A stretch of DNA of 64,000 nt from Roseitranquillus sp963749675. Lineage in GTDB: Bacteria > Pseudomonadota > Alphaproteobacteria > Rhodobacterales > Rhodobacteraceae. The stretch covers positions 1-64,000 of the forward strand of contig CAVVNT010000011.1 in assembly GCA_963749675.1 (NCBI GenBank), given 5' to 3'. The notes beneath the pieces are model-generated. The model made no database searches. It saw nothing but the letters and a program-made list of their open reading frames with translations, and had not been told where the DNA came from. The position numbers and the translations under genes were made by a program. This document shows positions 28,623 to 38,343 of this stretch, one piece after another; the stretch's first letter is position 1; the number at the start of each line of letters is the position of its first letter.

Positions 28623-29256
28623 CGCTCGAAGATCCCGGCCTGTCGGCAGAACGGAAGGAAGTCGCCGAACTTCGACACGATGGTGAGCCATCGCGGCGCC
28701 ATCGGTTCGAGCCCGATGGCGAACGGCGATCAGCCGCTCGGTCGGCAGCCCGCCCGGCACGACATGCTCGGGGGCGTGCGCCTGCGCCACGGCCTGCGAG
28801 CACCGGCGGCAGGCGTATCTGGGGCGCCGCGTCACCAGCGCCTGGAACTGTGCCGGGATCACGTCGAGCCTCTCGGAGAGGTCCTCGCCGATCCTTGCCA
28901 TCTCGCCGCAGCCGCAGGGGCAGAGCGTGCTGGCGGGCTCGATCACACGCTCGATCCGGGGCAGATGTGCCGGCAGATGACCACGGTTGCGCGCCGGCTT
29001 GCAAGGCGTCTCCCCGCGCGCCCGCTGCAGCGCGGCCTTGGCCTTCTCCTGCGCGGCTTCGAGCACGCCCTGGGCCAGTTCGGCATCCTCCAAGGCCAAG
29101 TTGAACTGGTCGGGGACAGCTTCCCGGAGCGTTTGCCGAACCGCTCGCGCTGCGAGGAGCGTGAGGCATGTCTTCCAGCCGGCGGTTGGCCTCCTGCACC
29201 TCGGCCAGGCGGGCCTTCAGGTGGGTGTTCGCGCGGCTGAGGGCGTCGGCGTCCAT
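28623..29256 (-). pseudogene. IS66 TnpC, N-terminal part (copy 1)
   Basis: The minus strand starts MDADALSRANTHLKARLAEV. After a frameshift near 29165 it reads ALEDAELAQGVLEAAQEKAK, the zinc-binding CPCGCGEMARIGEDLSERLD, YACRRCSQAVAQAHAPEHVV and FGDFLPFCRQAGIFER. The middle of TnpC (catalytic region) is missing, deleted together with the C-terminal half of the recombinase. A 46-bp palindromic element lies at 28679-28724. Confidence 0.85.
28679..28724. repeat. Short palindromic element, copy C
   Basis: 46 nt, starting GATGGTGAGCCATCG and ending CCCGATGGCGAAC, with the hairpin GCCATCGG-TTCGAGC-CCGATGGC. It replaces a few codons between the conserved TnpC blocks LPTERLIA and VSKFGDFLPF and shifts the frame. 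The identical element is at the same site in IS66 copy 2 (48097-48142). Confidence 0.85.
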
Positions 29257-29325
29257 GCGCCGGAGTGAATCACGCGCTTCAGGCTCTGGCCAGCAAGAAC
29301 AGGGGCTTCCCGCACGTCCGCGCGC

Positions 29326-29681
29326 TCACCCTGCCGCCAGCGGACGCCGCGCCCGCTCGGGGCGCACCAGCCGCCAGTCCAACCCCTCGAACAGCGCCGC
29401 CAGCTGCGCCGACGACATCCGCATCACCCCGTCCCGCACCTGCGGCCAGACGAACTTGCCGCCTTCCAGGCGCTTGTGAACGAGCACCATCCCGGTCTGG
29501 TCCCAGACCAGCAGCTTGATGCGGTCCGCCCGCTTCGCGCGGAAGACGAAGATGGCGCCGCAGAACGGGTCGAGCCCGAACATCTCCTGCACCGCCAGCG
29601 CAGACCGTCGATCCCCTTGCGGAAGTCCACCGGGCGCGTCGCCACGAAGACCTTCACCGGCCCGCCCTGACCGAGCATCAC
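29326..29681 (-). pseudogene. IS66 TnpB (copy 1), frameshifted
   Basis: The first frame is MMLGQGGPVKVFVATRPVDF then RKGIDGL; the second is VQEMFGLDPFCGAIFVFRAK, IKLLVWDQTGMVLVHKRLEG and FVWPQVRDGVMRMSSAQLAA. This is the Orf2/TnpB accessory protein. The same frame break occurs in copy 2, so it predates duplication of the element or is a frameshift site used by the element. Confidence 0.85.
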
Positions 29682-30136
29682 GATGCCGCCCCTCGCACTG
29701 CCCGGATCGTCCGCATCAACAGCCCCTCGCCGGCGCCGGCGCCGACGCGGATCACGACATCACCGACGACGATCTCCACCCCGGATGTGGCATCCGTCGC
29801 TGCCGGCGCATCCGCGGCGGCGCCCTCGACCACCAGCTCAGCAAACATCGGCAGCTCCGCCACGCTCTCGGGCACCACCAACTGCCCCGTCCGCAGCTTC
29901 TTTCGCCAGTCGTGAACCTGCCAGCGCGCCGTTCCGTGCCGCCGCGCGACATCCGCCACCGAAGCTCCGGGCACCAGGCTCTCCGCCGCGATCCGCGCCC
30001 GCTCCGCCTTCGTGCGCCGCCGTCGCCCGGTCGGCCCCTCGATCACCTCCAGCCGCGAAACTCCACCCACCGTCGAGCCGTCCAAATGGACGCCCACCTT
30101 GCCGTCTCTTTCCAAGCCAACACCTCCGACGCTCAT
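29678..30136 (-). CDS. IS66 TnpA accessory protein (copy 1)
   Basis: 152 residues. The HTH region RTKAERARIAAESLVPGASV and ARRHGTARWQVHDWRKKLRT is the usual Orf1/TnpA of IS66. A C-terminal part includes SGVEIVVGDVVIRVG. It ends in an ATG-overlap with tnpB. Confidence 0.9.
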   Translation of the reverse strand: MSVGGVGLERDGKVGVHLDGSTVGGVSRLEVIEGPTGRRRRTKAERARIAAESLVPGASVADVARRHGTARWQVHDWRKKLRTGQLVVPESVAELPMFAELVVEGAAADAPAATDATSGVEIVVGDVVIRVGAGAGEGLLMRTIRAVRGAAS

Positions 30137-30205
30137 GCGCGTAGAGAATGACCCGGTCAGATCAGCAGCGGCAGGAGGGAATCGGCGTCGCGCTTACTCC
30201 CGCAC

Positions 30206-30300
30206 GGTATGCAGCCAGCCGATCTGCCTGTGAAGCCTGCTGCTTCGACGACGAAGTTGTTGGGAAGCGCTGTTCAGGTAGCGAACGCCAGAGGCATCGC
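30206..30300 (-). pseudogene. MFS transporter, 5' fragment
   Basis: The minus strand reads LPNNFVVEAAGFTG, then after a shift RQIGWLHTVRE. Joined to 27308 it restores WLHTVREIPCFLVVGVIVAI, proving the IS66 split one gene. The true start is not visible. Next to it (30274-30327, minus) is a signal-peptide-like ORF, MMLRCLVAAAMPLAFAT, cut short, apparently the relic of another secreted protein. Confidence 0.7.
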
Positions 30301-30422
30301 CGCTGCCACGAGGCAACGCAGCATCATCGGCCGCGCCAGCGTGGCAGCTCGTGCAAATCGTGCAGCGAAACCGTCCTCATTCCCCGCGCTGTCCGACGCC
30401 AGCGCGCGCAGGCTAAGCACCG

Positions 30423-32229
30423 CTACTCGGCGGCGCGGACACCCCCCTTGGCGAATGGCTCTTGTGCGGCGAACCACGCCGCGACGGCCTGCCGGTCGTC
30501 CGGCGTAAGGTGCGGCGCGATGTCCGGCATCGGGTTCAGCATCGTCTGCCGTTTGGCAGTGTCCGACGCGAAATAGTCCAGCCTCTTTCGCAAATAGGTC
30601 GCATGCTGACCGTTCAGCCGGGAAATTAGGGGCAACAGCGAGGTGCTGCTCTTGGCGTGACAGGAAAGGCATGCCGGCACGTTTTCGGCGCCCTGCGCCG
30701 CAATCTCCTCGCCCCGCGCCAGAAGGCTGTCCGGGACATTGATCGCATCGGCTTGCGCGGGCATCTCTCCGACGAGCGCGGCCAGCGCGCCTATGTCGGC
30801 GTCGTTCCGGTGGCGGGCGACTTCGTCCATCTGCGTTGCGTGCGCTTCGCCCTCGCGGAACTCATAGAGACGCTGCGCGATGTAGGCTGGCGTCTGGAGT
30901 GTCAGGTTGGGCACGACATCCTGGGCTGAACCCGTGGCGTCTGACGTATGGCATTCCGAGCACACTTGCGCGAACGTCTCAATCGCCTTCGCGTCGACGG
31001 TCCCGTCAAAGGCGTCGCGCCGGCTTTCACCTGGGTCTCGGGCCGCGAAATAGGCTGCCACGGCGGCTTCTTCCTCTTCGGTCAGTCCATGCGCTTCCTC
31101 GGGCATGGGGTTGTAGATCCCCGTCGCCCCGCGGTCGTACTCATCGAACGCATCGAGCTGAGTCCGGATGTAGACGGCCGACTGCCCGCTGAGGCGCGGC
31201 ACCTCCAACGCCCCCTGCGGACTGCCTCGCCCGTGGCAGGACAGGCACCCGGGAATTGCCCTGTCCGGAAACCCCATCTCGGCGATCCGCCTGCCCGCGT
31301 CGAGCATAGCGAGGTCGGCCGAGCCTGCGCCAGCGCCCTTGTCCGGCAGCCCGGAAAAGTACTGGGCCAGTTCCACGATCTGCGGCTCCGTCAGATCGGT
31401 CGCAACGGTCTCCATGATTCCACTGCGCCGTGTCCTCTCGGCGTAAGACCTCAGGGACGCTGCGAGATACTCCTCCGACTGGATCGACAGGTTCGGCGCG
31501 CGCATCCGCGTGGGCGAACCGGTACCGTCAAGACCGTGGCAGGCGACGCATTTCTGGAGCGGGTGGCCCGACATCGCGAAATCGGCCCATTCCGTCGTCG
31601 GCGCAAAGTACGCGCGCTCATTCGTCCCGCCGGAGTTCGGCGGTGCGTTCATCGCCCGCTCTCCCGACGGCCGGTAGGCCATCAGAACCGGGTTTTCGAG
31701 TTCAGGAGGAGCGAGGGCGGCGTAGTCTTCCGCCGTCATGTCGGGCAGCTTGCGAAGAAAGGCGACGACCGACCAGAATCTCGTCTTCCCGTGGCTGCGC
31801 CGGCCACGATGGCATTGCGCTGAAGCGGACGCCGTTCCTCACGATCCAGAACAATTCCTCGTCGCTGAACTGATCTACGACTTGCGGAAGGTGCTGTGGG
31901 CGGGGGCGCATCGACAAAGCCATGGGATTCTGGCCGAGATCGGGGCCCCCATGGCACTTGGCGCAGGTGTTGACGTAGTGCTGCCCGCCAAGCAGGACCC
32001 GGCCTTCGCTCATCAGGTCCGCGGGTGGCTCATGCGACCCCGCGTGTGCCGCGACGCTGCGCTTGAAGCCGAAGTGCAGGAGGCGCTCCACAATGTCGGC
32101 GTGAGGAGGGACGGCGCTGACATTCACGATCCCGCCGACGAGGAGCACTCCTCCAACGACAGCGGCGGCGACGCCCGCGACTACGAGAGTCCCGGCGACG
32201 ACCATGATGGTTCTAGCGCGGCTGGCCAT
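30423..32229 (-). CDS. Membrane-anchored multiheme cytochrome c, frameshifted near 31785
   Basis: The N-terminal frame (32229-31702) starts with a membrane anchor, TIMVVAGTLVVAGVAAAVVG, and one heme site, CAKCHGGPDLG. One extra base in GAGATTCTGG (minus strand) shifts to the second frame, in which RKLPDMTAEDYAALAPPELE continues the same domain. Four more heme sites follow: CVACHGLDG, CLSCHGRG, CSECHTSD and CLSCHAKS. Restored, it would be a pentaheme periplasmic electron carrier of about 600 residues facing the periplasm. The partner oxidoreductase is not in the window. The single frame break may be a sequencing error. Confidence 0.8.
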
Positions 32230-32374
32230 TGCGCAGCTCTCCCTTTCAGCCTGATGTCATGACTGTCGGAAGCGCATCGAAAGCGAACATGTTCCCGCGT
32301 CGCATGCGGCGGTTCGTTGCGGGGACCCGACGGTACCCGGGCCCGACACCGGAGGGGGCGGGGCGCTATTTCCG

Positions 32375-33712
32375 CTACTGTTCTCGGAACGCCCTCGACA
32401 TGCTGTCGACGACTGGCTTGGCCAGATACTGGGCGAAGGTCCGCTCTTCGGTCTGGATCATGATCGAGGCGGGCATGCCAGGTTTCGGCGTGAACCCCGG
32501 CACAAGCTTGATCTGGTCTGCCCCGAGCGTGACGCGAGCGAGGTAGACCTCCTGCAGGTTTCCGTCGGCGGAGTCGGCGATGGAGTCGGCGGAGAGGTAG
32601 AAGACCTCGCCTTCAAGCACCGGCGTTGTCCGCTGGTTCAGCGATGTCAGCCGGACGGTCGCCTTCTGGCCTACCTGGACACTGTCGACCTCGGTCCGGG
32701 ACACCATCGCCTCGATGATGAGCGGCGCGTCCGACGGCAGGATCTCCAGGATTGCCTTGCCCGTCTCGATGACCCCTCCGGCGGTATGGTAGTGAAGGCG
32801 CACGACCGTACCGGACACGGGCGCAATGACCTCCGACCGTTTCAGGACGCTCTGAGCCTTGCGCGACTGTTCGCGAATGCTTTCGAGCTCGGCTTGCACG
32901 ACCTGCAACTCGTCGAGCGCGGCCTGCCGGTACTCGCTGCGCGCCTTCTCGATCTGAACCGCGTACTTGCGCTGCATCTGCACGATCTCGGCGATCTCCG
33001 CTTCGAGACGGCCGATCTGGCCCTCGGCCTCGATCAGCACGCGCTCGACTGATATGACCTCGGGCCGGCGCGTGAGGCCCTTTCCGAAGAGCTCCTGCTT
33101 CGCCGCATGCTCCTCCTTCAGAAGGTCGAGCTGCTGGCGATGGGAGCCGAGCTGTGTCTGATAGCCGACCTTGCGCACCTCCAGCGCGTCCGAGTTGCGC
33201 TGCAGCAGTGTGAGGTCTTGCGCCAACGCACGGCGCGAGACGTTGAAAGCGAGCGTTTGGCCGGCCATGACGGTGCTGACATCGCCGTCCTCGATCGCCT
33301 CGAGATGTTCGGGGAACGTCAGCACGTCGTCCTCGGCATACTCGGCGAGCAGCCGCGCCTCGGTGGCCTCGAGCCGACGCAGCCTGAGCTGCAACTCGCG
33401 TCCATTGGCGAGCGACGCCGTCTCGTCAAGCCGCAAGAGGATCTGGCCTTTTTCGACCCGATCGCCCTCTTCGACGAGAATCTCCTTGATGATACCCCCC
33501 TCAAGGTGCTGCACGATCTTGTTCTGACCGGTCGCGACGAAGCTGCCCTGCGCGATCACGGCGGCGGCGAGGGGGGCACGGAATGCCCAGGCGCCGAAGC
33601 CGCCAAACGCAAGCACCATCAGCAAGATGCCGAAGAGCGCGTGGCGGTGGATCGAGCGGGGGACATCGCGGTACCATTCCTCGTGGCCGCCGGCGGTGAC
33701 GAGCTCATGCAT
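32375..33712 (-). CDS. Type I secretion periplasmic adaptor (HlyD family)
   Basis: 445 residues, membrane-fusion protein that links the ABC exporter to an outer-membrane TolC-like channel. It has one N-terminal membrane helix (ALFGILLMVLAFGGFGAWAF), a lipoyl-type half IVQHLEGGIIKEILVEEGD, a long coiled-coil hairpin (about residues 95-280) with RLEATEARLLAEYAEDDVL, the second lipoyl half APVSGTVVRLHYHTAGGVIE and a C-terminal beta-barrel, PGMPASIMIQTEERTFAQYL. The start ATG at 33712 overlaps the ABC gene stop by 8 nt, so expression is coupled. No TolC gene lies in the window. Confidence 0.95.
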   Translation of the reverse strand: MHELVTAGGHEEWYRDVPRSIHRHALFGILLMVLAFGGFGAWAFRAPLAAAVIAQGSFVATGQNKIVQHLEGGIIKEILVEEGDRVEKGQILLRLDETASLANGRELQLRLRRLEATEARLLAEYAEDDVLTFPEHLEAIEDGDVSTVMAGQTLAFNVSRRALAQDLTLLQRNSDALEVRKVGYQTQLGSHRQQLDLLKEEHAAKQELFGKGLTRRPEVISVERVLIEAEGQIGRLEAEIAEIVQMQRKYAVQIEKARSEYRQAALDELQVVQAELESIREQSRKAQSVLKRSEVIAPVSGTVVRLHYHTAGGVIETGKAILEILPSDAPLIIEAMVSRTEVDSVQVGQKATVRLTSLNQRTTPVLEGEVFYLSADSIADSADGNLQEVYLARVTLGADQIKLVPGFTPKPGMPASIMIQTEERTFAQYLAKPVVDSMSRAFREQ

Positions 33713-35693
33713 CCTGCTTTCCTCCCGCTTTCGGAACCTGCTGCCCCGCCTTCTTGCCGGCGAGCTTGCGCAGAACTGGCTCGCGCTCTCCGAACATCGC
33801 GACGCTGCCGTCGGCGAGCAGCATGACCTTGTCGACGACGCTGAGCAGCGAAGGCTTCTGCGTGACGACGACGACGGTGATCTTGTTCTTCTTGGCATGG
33901 CCCATCGCGCGCGCAAGTGCCTTGTCGCCCGCGGTGTCGAGGTTCGAGTTCGGTTCGTCGAGAACCACCAGCCGGGGGTTTCCGAAGAACGCGCGGGCGA
34001 GCGCCACCCGCTGCTTCTGCCCGCCAGAGAGCGGTGATCCGTCCGCCGCCACCATCGTCTCGTAGCCCTGCGGCAGCGAGGCGATCATCTCGTGAACGTC
34101 GGCGAGGACGGCAGCGGTGTGGATCTGCTCGTCGGTCGCGTCCTCGCGCATCCGGGCGATATTCTGCTTGATGGTGCCGGGGAAGAGCTGGACGTCCTGC
34201 GGCAGGTAGCCGATGTTCTCGCCGAACTGTCGCGGGTCCCAGTTGCGCAGGTCCATCAGGTCGAGACGCACGTTGCCCGACGTCGGCAGGATCGATCCGA
34301 CCAGCATCTTGCCAAGCGTGGTCTTGCCCGCCCCTGAATTGCCTATGACGCCGAGGCTCTCGCCGGGGTTCAGCGAGAAGCTGACACTGTTCAGAACGAC
34401 CTGCTTGGTGCCTCCCGGGATATAGAGCAGCCGCTCGACGTCGAGGCGCCCTTCGGGCCGCGGCAGGTGCAGCCGCTCGTATTGCAGCTTGGAGGAGCGG
34501 AGGAGAGTTGCGATCCGTCCATAGGCCGCACGGGAAAGAAGAAACGAATTCCAGCCCTCGATCGACCCTTCGATCGGCGCCAGCGCCCGGCCCGCGATGA
34601 TCGAGGCGGCGATGACCATTCCGCCGGTGAGTTGTCCTTGGAGCGCGAGGTATGCGCCCCATCCGAGCATCGCCACCTGGGTCAGGAGCCGGACCGCCCG
34701 CGAGACCGCGGCAGAGATGATGTTGCGATCCTGCGCGCGTACCTGCGCCGTCAGCGATTGCGCGGTGTCCTTGCCCCAGATCGCCACCGCCTCGGGGATC
34801 ATCGCCATAGCGTTGATGATCTGGCTGTTTCGAGACATCGAGTTGAGATGCAGGTTCGCCTTGCTCTGCGCCATGTTGGCTTGCGAAAACGGCTTCTCGG
34901 TCAACTTCTGATTGACGACTGCGATCCCGAAGAGAATCAGCGCGGTCACCACCACGATGGTACCGAGGTGCGGGTGCACAAGGTAGATCGCGAAGATGAA
35001 AAGCGGCGCAAAGGGTATGTCGAGAAACGAGATGAGCGTGCCTGAGACCAAAAAACCACGCAGTTGCTGGAGGTCGCCGAGCGTCTGATATTCCCGTCCG
35101 GACCCGTGCAGCGAGGCATGTGCCGCGGCGCTGAGGATCGGCGCGCCGAGCTGTGCCGCGACCTCGACCGCGGTGCGCATCAGCATGAACCGCCGGACGG
35201 CGTCGAAAATCGCCTGAAGCAGGACCGCGCCGCCGATGACGACCGTCAGCATGATCAGCGTGTCGACCGAGCGGCTCGTGAGCACACGGTCCGAGATCTG
35301 GAAAAGGTAGACCGGGATCGCGAGGATCAGCACGTTGGTGGCGAGCGTCATCAACATGACATGTGCCATGTTGCCCCGCACGGCGGAGAGACCCTTGCGC
35401 AGGCTCTGCTCGAAGTTCTCCGGGCCGAGCCGACGGTGAAAGCGAGGGCCCTTGCCTCCGCCTCCGCCGCCTCCAGGGCTGGCCAGTTCGGGCTTCCTTG
35501 CGATCGGACCGGTAGATGCCTCGATCGTGGTGCCGGTGCCGGCAGGCACGCTGGTGTCGCGCCCGGTTGGCTGCCATCGATCGATCCGGCTTTCGAGCGG
35601 CAGCCTGAGCGGCGCCTCTCGCCGAGCGGTCATTCCGGGCGGGCCGCTGGAGCGATCCCGCATTGGCTGAGCGTCGTCCGGTAGATCCTTCAA
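33705..35693 (-). CDS. Type I secretion ABC exporter (PrtD/LapB-like)
   Basis: 662 residues. An N-terminal cytoplasmic extension of about 100 residues (Pro/Gly-rich, with a run of seven Gly) precedes a six-helix membrane domain (about 110-390) and the ATPase. Walker A is GNSGAGKTT, Q-loop LPQDVQLFPGTIKQNI, signature LSGGQKQRVALARAF, Walker B RLVVLDEPN. The D-loop has SNLDTAG and a Gln stands where the switch His usually is (VVVTQKP). No C39 peptidase domain is present. The start is a TTG with AAGGAG 5-6 nt upstream, better than the downstream ATG. It follows the 844-residue gene by 24 nt. Confidence 0.95.
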   Translation of the reverse strand: MKDLPDDAQPMRDRSSGPPGMTARREAPLRLPLESRIDRWQPTGRDTSVPAGTGTTIEASTGPIARKPELASPGGGGGGGKGPRFHRRLGPENFEQSLRKGLSAVRGNMAHVMLMTLATNVLILAIPVYLFQISDRVLTSRSVDTLIMLTVVIGGAVLLQAIFDAVRRFMLMRTAVEVAAQLGAPILSAAAHASLHGSGREYQTLGDLQQLRGFLVSGTLISFLDIPFAPLFIFAIYLVHPHLGTIVVVTALILFGIAVVNQKLTEKPFSQANMAQSKANLHLNSMSRNSQIINAMAMIPEAVAIWGKDTAQSLTAQVRAQDRNIISAAVSRAVRLLTQVAMLGWGAYLALQGQLTGGMVIAASIIAGRALAPIEGSIEGWNSFLLSRAAYGRIATLLRSSKLQYERLHLPRPEGRLDVERLLYIPGGTKQVVLNSVSFSLNPGESLGVIGNSGAGKTTLGKMLVGSILPTSGNVRLDLMDLRNWDPRQFGENIGYLPQDVQLFPGTIKQNIARMREDATDEQIHTAAVLADVHEMIASLPQGYETMVAADGSPLSGGQKQRVALARAFFGNPRLVVLDEPNSNLDTAGDKALARAMGHAKKNKITVVVVTQKPSLLSVVDKVMLLADGSVAMFGEREPVLRKLAGKKAGQQVPKAGGKQDA

Positions 35694-35717
35694 GAATTTC
35701 TCCTTCGGGTGCTGGCG

Positions 35718-38252
35718 TCAGGTCAGCGCCGTCTGCATCACGTCGAGGTGCGAAGAAGCGTCGACGTTGTCCGTCGGTACGATCTCGTCAGTGACCGCCG
35801 TCGACGTGAGCATGTCATCGGAAAGGAAGGCCGCGACGGCCTCTTTCGCCAAAGCCGAAACCGCAACTCCGCTCGGGGCTAGGTCGGTGTCGATCAGCTC
35901 GGCTTGGTAGATGAAGGCGTCGTCGTAGACATGGCCTCCCGCCATGATCTTGGAGTTGACTCCGTACTCGGTCACGGTGGCCAGATTGACCAGCGCATTG
36001 GAGCCGGCAATCAGCTTCATCTCGGCCTCGAGACGCTCGCGCAGCGCCTGCATCTCGAGGCGGATCTGATCGGCATCGCCGACGATGTTCGTCTGCTCGA
36101 AGATGTTGATCTTGGCGAAATCGCCGTCGATCTGCAGGACGCGCAGCGCTTCCTTTCCTGCGAAGAGCGCATCCTGCGCCACTTCTCGAGCGATCGTCTC
36201 CACCCCTTCGGCAAGACTCTCGGCTGTCGCGGCGAAGGCTTCCCTCATCTCCACGAACTCGTCGACGCCGGTTGACTTGATCGTGGCCTGGTTGAGGAGG
36301 AGATTGTCTGCGAGCGAGACCGCCGGCGCCGCATCCTGCGTCACAGCCTGTGCATCGTCCGCAGAAGACGCCCTGGCAGAAAATGCGTCGGGATCCGTCT
36401 CTCTTGCACCGGCGAGATCCCGGTCCCCGATCACCGGCTCCTGCGGCCGCGAAGCCGTTCCCTTAAAAGACGCTTCGAAAGCTTCGGCTTCCGCTTCCGC
36501 TTCCGCTTCGACAGTCAGCAATTCCGGGAAGTTGTCCCTCAGCGCGGCGGTCTCAGACGTTTCGCTGGCGCGCCCGTCGGACGCATGGCTCTCCTCGAAC
36601 GAGGCGGATCCTCTCTCCGGGTTGAGCGTCGATTGATCCGATGCGGCGAGATGGCCGCCTCCTCCCTCGGCCTCGGAGGGAAGAGGATGCTCGTCCCGCG
36701 CCTCCGCCGGTTCCGTGACGGTGACGGCTTCCAGTTCGGATCCGCCCGCCACCAGTCGGGAGGCCGCTGCGGTCATCGCCGCCGGATCGGCCATCGCCGA
36801 GGGTGCTGCGCCTGCGTCACGGGTCGCGATCGTGTCGGTGTCGAACAACACGTTCTTCTGGGACACCACGGTGGCGTCCACCATGTCGCCCGCGACGAAG
36901 ATCAGATCGTAATTGTAACCTAGCTCGTTGAGGATGGCGGAGTTAACCATTTCGTTCTCGCCGAGCCCCAGAAAGGTAGCCTGGCCGGAAAACGTCAGCT
37001 CGGCCCGATCGAAATCGGATACGTGCGTGAACTGCTTGACCCAGTTCACCTGGATGAGATCGGCCTCGATCCGAACGGTTTGCCAAGCGCCGGGCAAGAC
37101 GTCCGGCGGCGCCGGCGCAGCGGGATCCTCGGATGATTCCGTGACGATCTTGGCGATGTTGTGGCTGACCGAATTCTGGCCGACCGCGACGCCGTCGATC
37201 GTGTCATGCTCGACGAGGACGTTCACCTGACTGACCGCGTCGAGCCTTGCGACATCGCCTCTCACGACGATCACCGGCGCATCGAGCCATTGCGAGCCGA
37301 GGGCGATCTCGTTGATCGCCTTGTTCGCCCCGGCGACGATCTCGTGGCCCGGGTTGAGCTTGAACGGGTTTATTCCGTCGTCATCGAAATCTCGGGAAAA
37401 GTCGTGCTCCGCCGTATGGCCCTGGCCGGAGCTGTCCGAGGGGACGGATTCGACATCCGCGTCAGCGTCGAGAGACGACGGATCGTCGTTGCTGACCTCG
37501 TCCTCGGGCCGAAGATGCAGCGGCAGAAGCTCCGTCCAGACAGGCGCCTCGTCGACGGCGACGCCGTCGACGATGGTTCCTTGAGCCTCTGCGCCGCGGA
37601 ACGACGCAATCTCCGCCGCGTTGCCAGCCGGCGCCGCGGTTTCCAACTCCGCCAGCATGTTCTGGGCGAAACCCATCCAGTCGCTGCCCTGCGGCGGGCT
37701 TGGAATGTCGAACCCGACGAGCGTCTCGGCGACGGCGACGATCTCGGCGAGCGTCGCCTCCAGAACCGCGGGATCCGTGAAGCTCGTTCCGAGCCCGCTT
37801 AGGAACAGGTCGTTGTCGGACAGATCGATGATCTGCACCGTCACCGAGACCACGCTTCCCGGCGTCGCGAGCGGGAAGCTGAAGGACGAGGGAACGAAGT
37901 CGGGCTGCACGACGACAACGGACCTGCCATCGTAGCTCGCAGAGATGGGCGGGTGCGGAACGAGCTCTGGCGGCGCGAGCGGCTCATACTCGACCAGAGG
38001 TACCGCTCTGGCGTGGTCCACGGGTGGCAATTCCGGTGCCACCGGTTCGTACGCGAGCCCCGGATCGTATCGACCGATCTGGTATGGCGCCTGCAGGTGC
38101 ACTCCGATTGTCTCGAGCGGGGGCGCTGGGTCCTCCGCATTCTGCATCAGCTTGAATTCGAGATAGTCTTGGCGGAGTCGGAGCTCTTCGATCGAGAGCT
38201 CAAACAGTCCGATGAAGTGCGCAATCAACTCGGTGGTCGGGTCCATCTTCAT
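35718..38252 (-). CDS. Large repeat-bearing protein of the type I secretion locus
   Basis: 844 residues, acidic, with no signal peptide or membrane helix. The N-terminus MKMDPTTELIAHFIGLFELS then EELRLRQDYLEFKL is charged and helical. Recurrent Q-x-N-[IV] elements follow: VSQVNVLVEHDTI, VVSQKNVLFDTDTI, FEQTNIVGDADQI, with ILNELGYNYDLIFVAGDMVD and EYGVNSKIMAGGHVYDDAFI. These look like short beta-strand repeats of an extended or beta-helical domain. An acidic EA-repeat lies near residue 585. I recall homologues named only 'type I secretion protein' in such loci, unverified. It may be secreted or help fold the neighbouring giant protein; the data do not decide. Confidence 0.7.
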   Translation of the reverse strand: MKMDPTTELIAHFIGLFELSIEELRLRQDYLEFKLMQNAEDPAPPLETIGVHLQAPYQIGRYDPGLAYEPVAPELPPVDHARAVPLVEYEPLAPPELVPHPPISASYDGRSVVVVQPDFVPSSFSFPLATPGSVVSVTVQIIDLSDNDLFLSGLGTSFTDPAVLEATLAEIVAVAETLVGFDIPSPPQGSDWMGFAQNMLAELETAAPAGNAAEIASFRGAEAQGTIVDGVAVDEAPVWTELLPLHLRPEDEVSNDDPSSLDADADVESVPSDSSGQGHTAEHDFSRDFDDDGINPFKLNPGHEIVAGANKAINEIALGSQWLDAPVIVVRGDVARLDAVSQVNVLVEHDTIDGVAVGQNSVSHNIAKIVTESSEDPAAPAPPDVLPGAWQTVRIEADLIQVNWVKQFTHVSDFDRAELTFSGQATFLGLGENEMVNSAILNELGYNYDLIFVAGDMVDATVVSQKNVLFDTDTIATRDAGAAPSAMADPAAMTAAASRLVAGGSELEAVTVTEPAEARDEHPLPSEAEGGGGHLAASDQSTLNPERGSASFEESHASDGRASETSETAALRDNFPELLTVEAEAEAEAEAFEASFKGTASRPQEPVIGDRDLAGARETDPDAFSARASSADDAQAVTQDAAPAVSLADNLLLNQATIKSTGVDEFVEMREAFAATAESLAEGVETIAREVAQDALFAGKEALRVLQIDGDFAKINIFEQTNIVGDADQIRLEMQALRERLEAEMKLIAGSNALVNLATVTEYGVNSKIMAGGHVYDDAFIYQAELIDTDLAPSGVAVSALAKEAVAAFLSDDMLTSTAVTDEIVPTDNVDASSHLDVMQTALT

Positions 38253-38296
38253 CTCGTTACCGCCTTAACAGCGCCGATCGTCGTCGGCCTTCCTTC

Positions 38297-38333
38297 CGGA
38301 AAACGGTCGGGGCCGGACGTGATCCGGCCCCGA
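38297..38333 (-). terminator. Intrinsic terminator after the giant acidic protein gene
   Basis: On the minus strand a perfect 11-bp stem (TCGGGGCCGGA ... TCCGGCCCCGA, 5-nt loop) is followed by CCGTTTTCC. It lies between the giant gene (stop 38344) and the 844-residue gene (start 38252), so most transcripts from the upstream promoter should end here and the secretion machinery should be made at a lower level. Confidence 0.8.
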
Positions 38334-38343
38334 GCCTTCTTTC

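Larger units (their letters stand above)
27309..30197 (-). mobile_element. IS66-family element, copy 1 (with recombinase insertion)
   Basis: The ends match in inverted orientation: GTAACCGCGACG (27309) and GTAAGCGCGACG (complement at 30197). A perfect 8-bp target duplication TCCCGCAC lies at 27301-27308 and 30198-30205, inside the MFS gene. It contains tnpA, tnpB and tnpC on the minus strand, with tnpC split by part of a serine-recombinase cassette. Confidence 0.92.
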
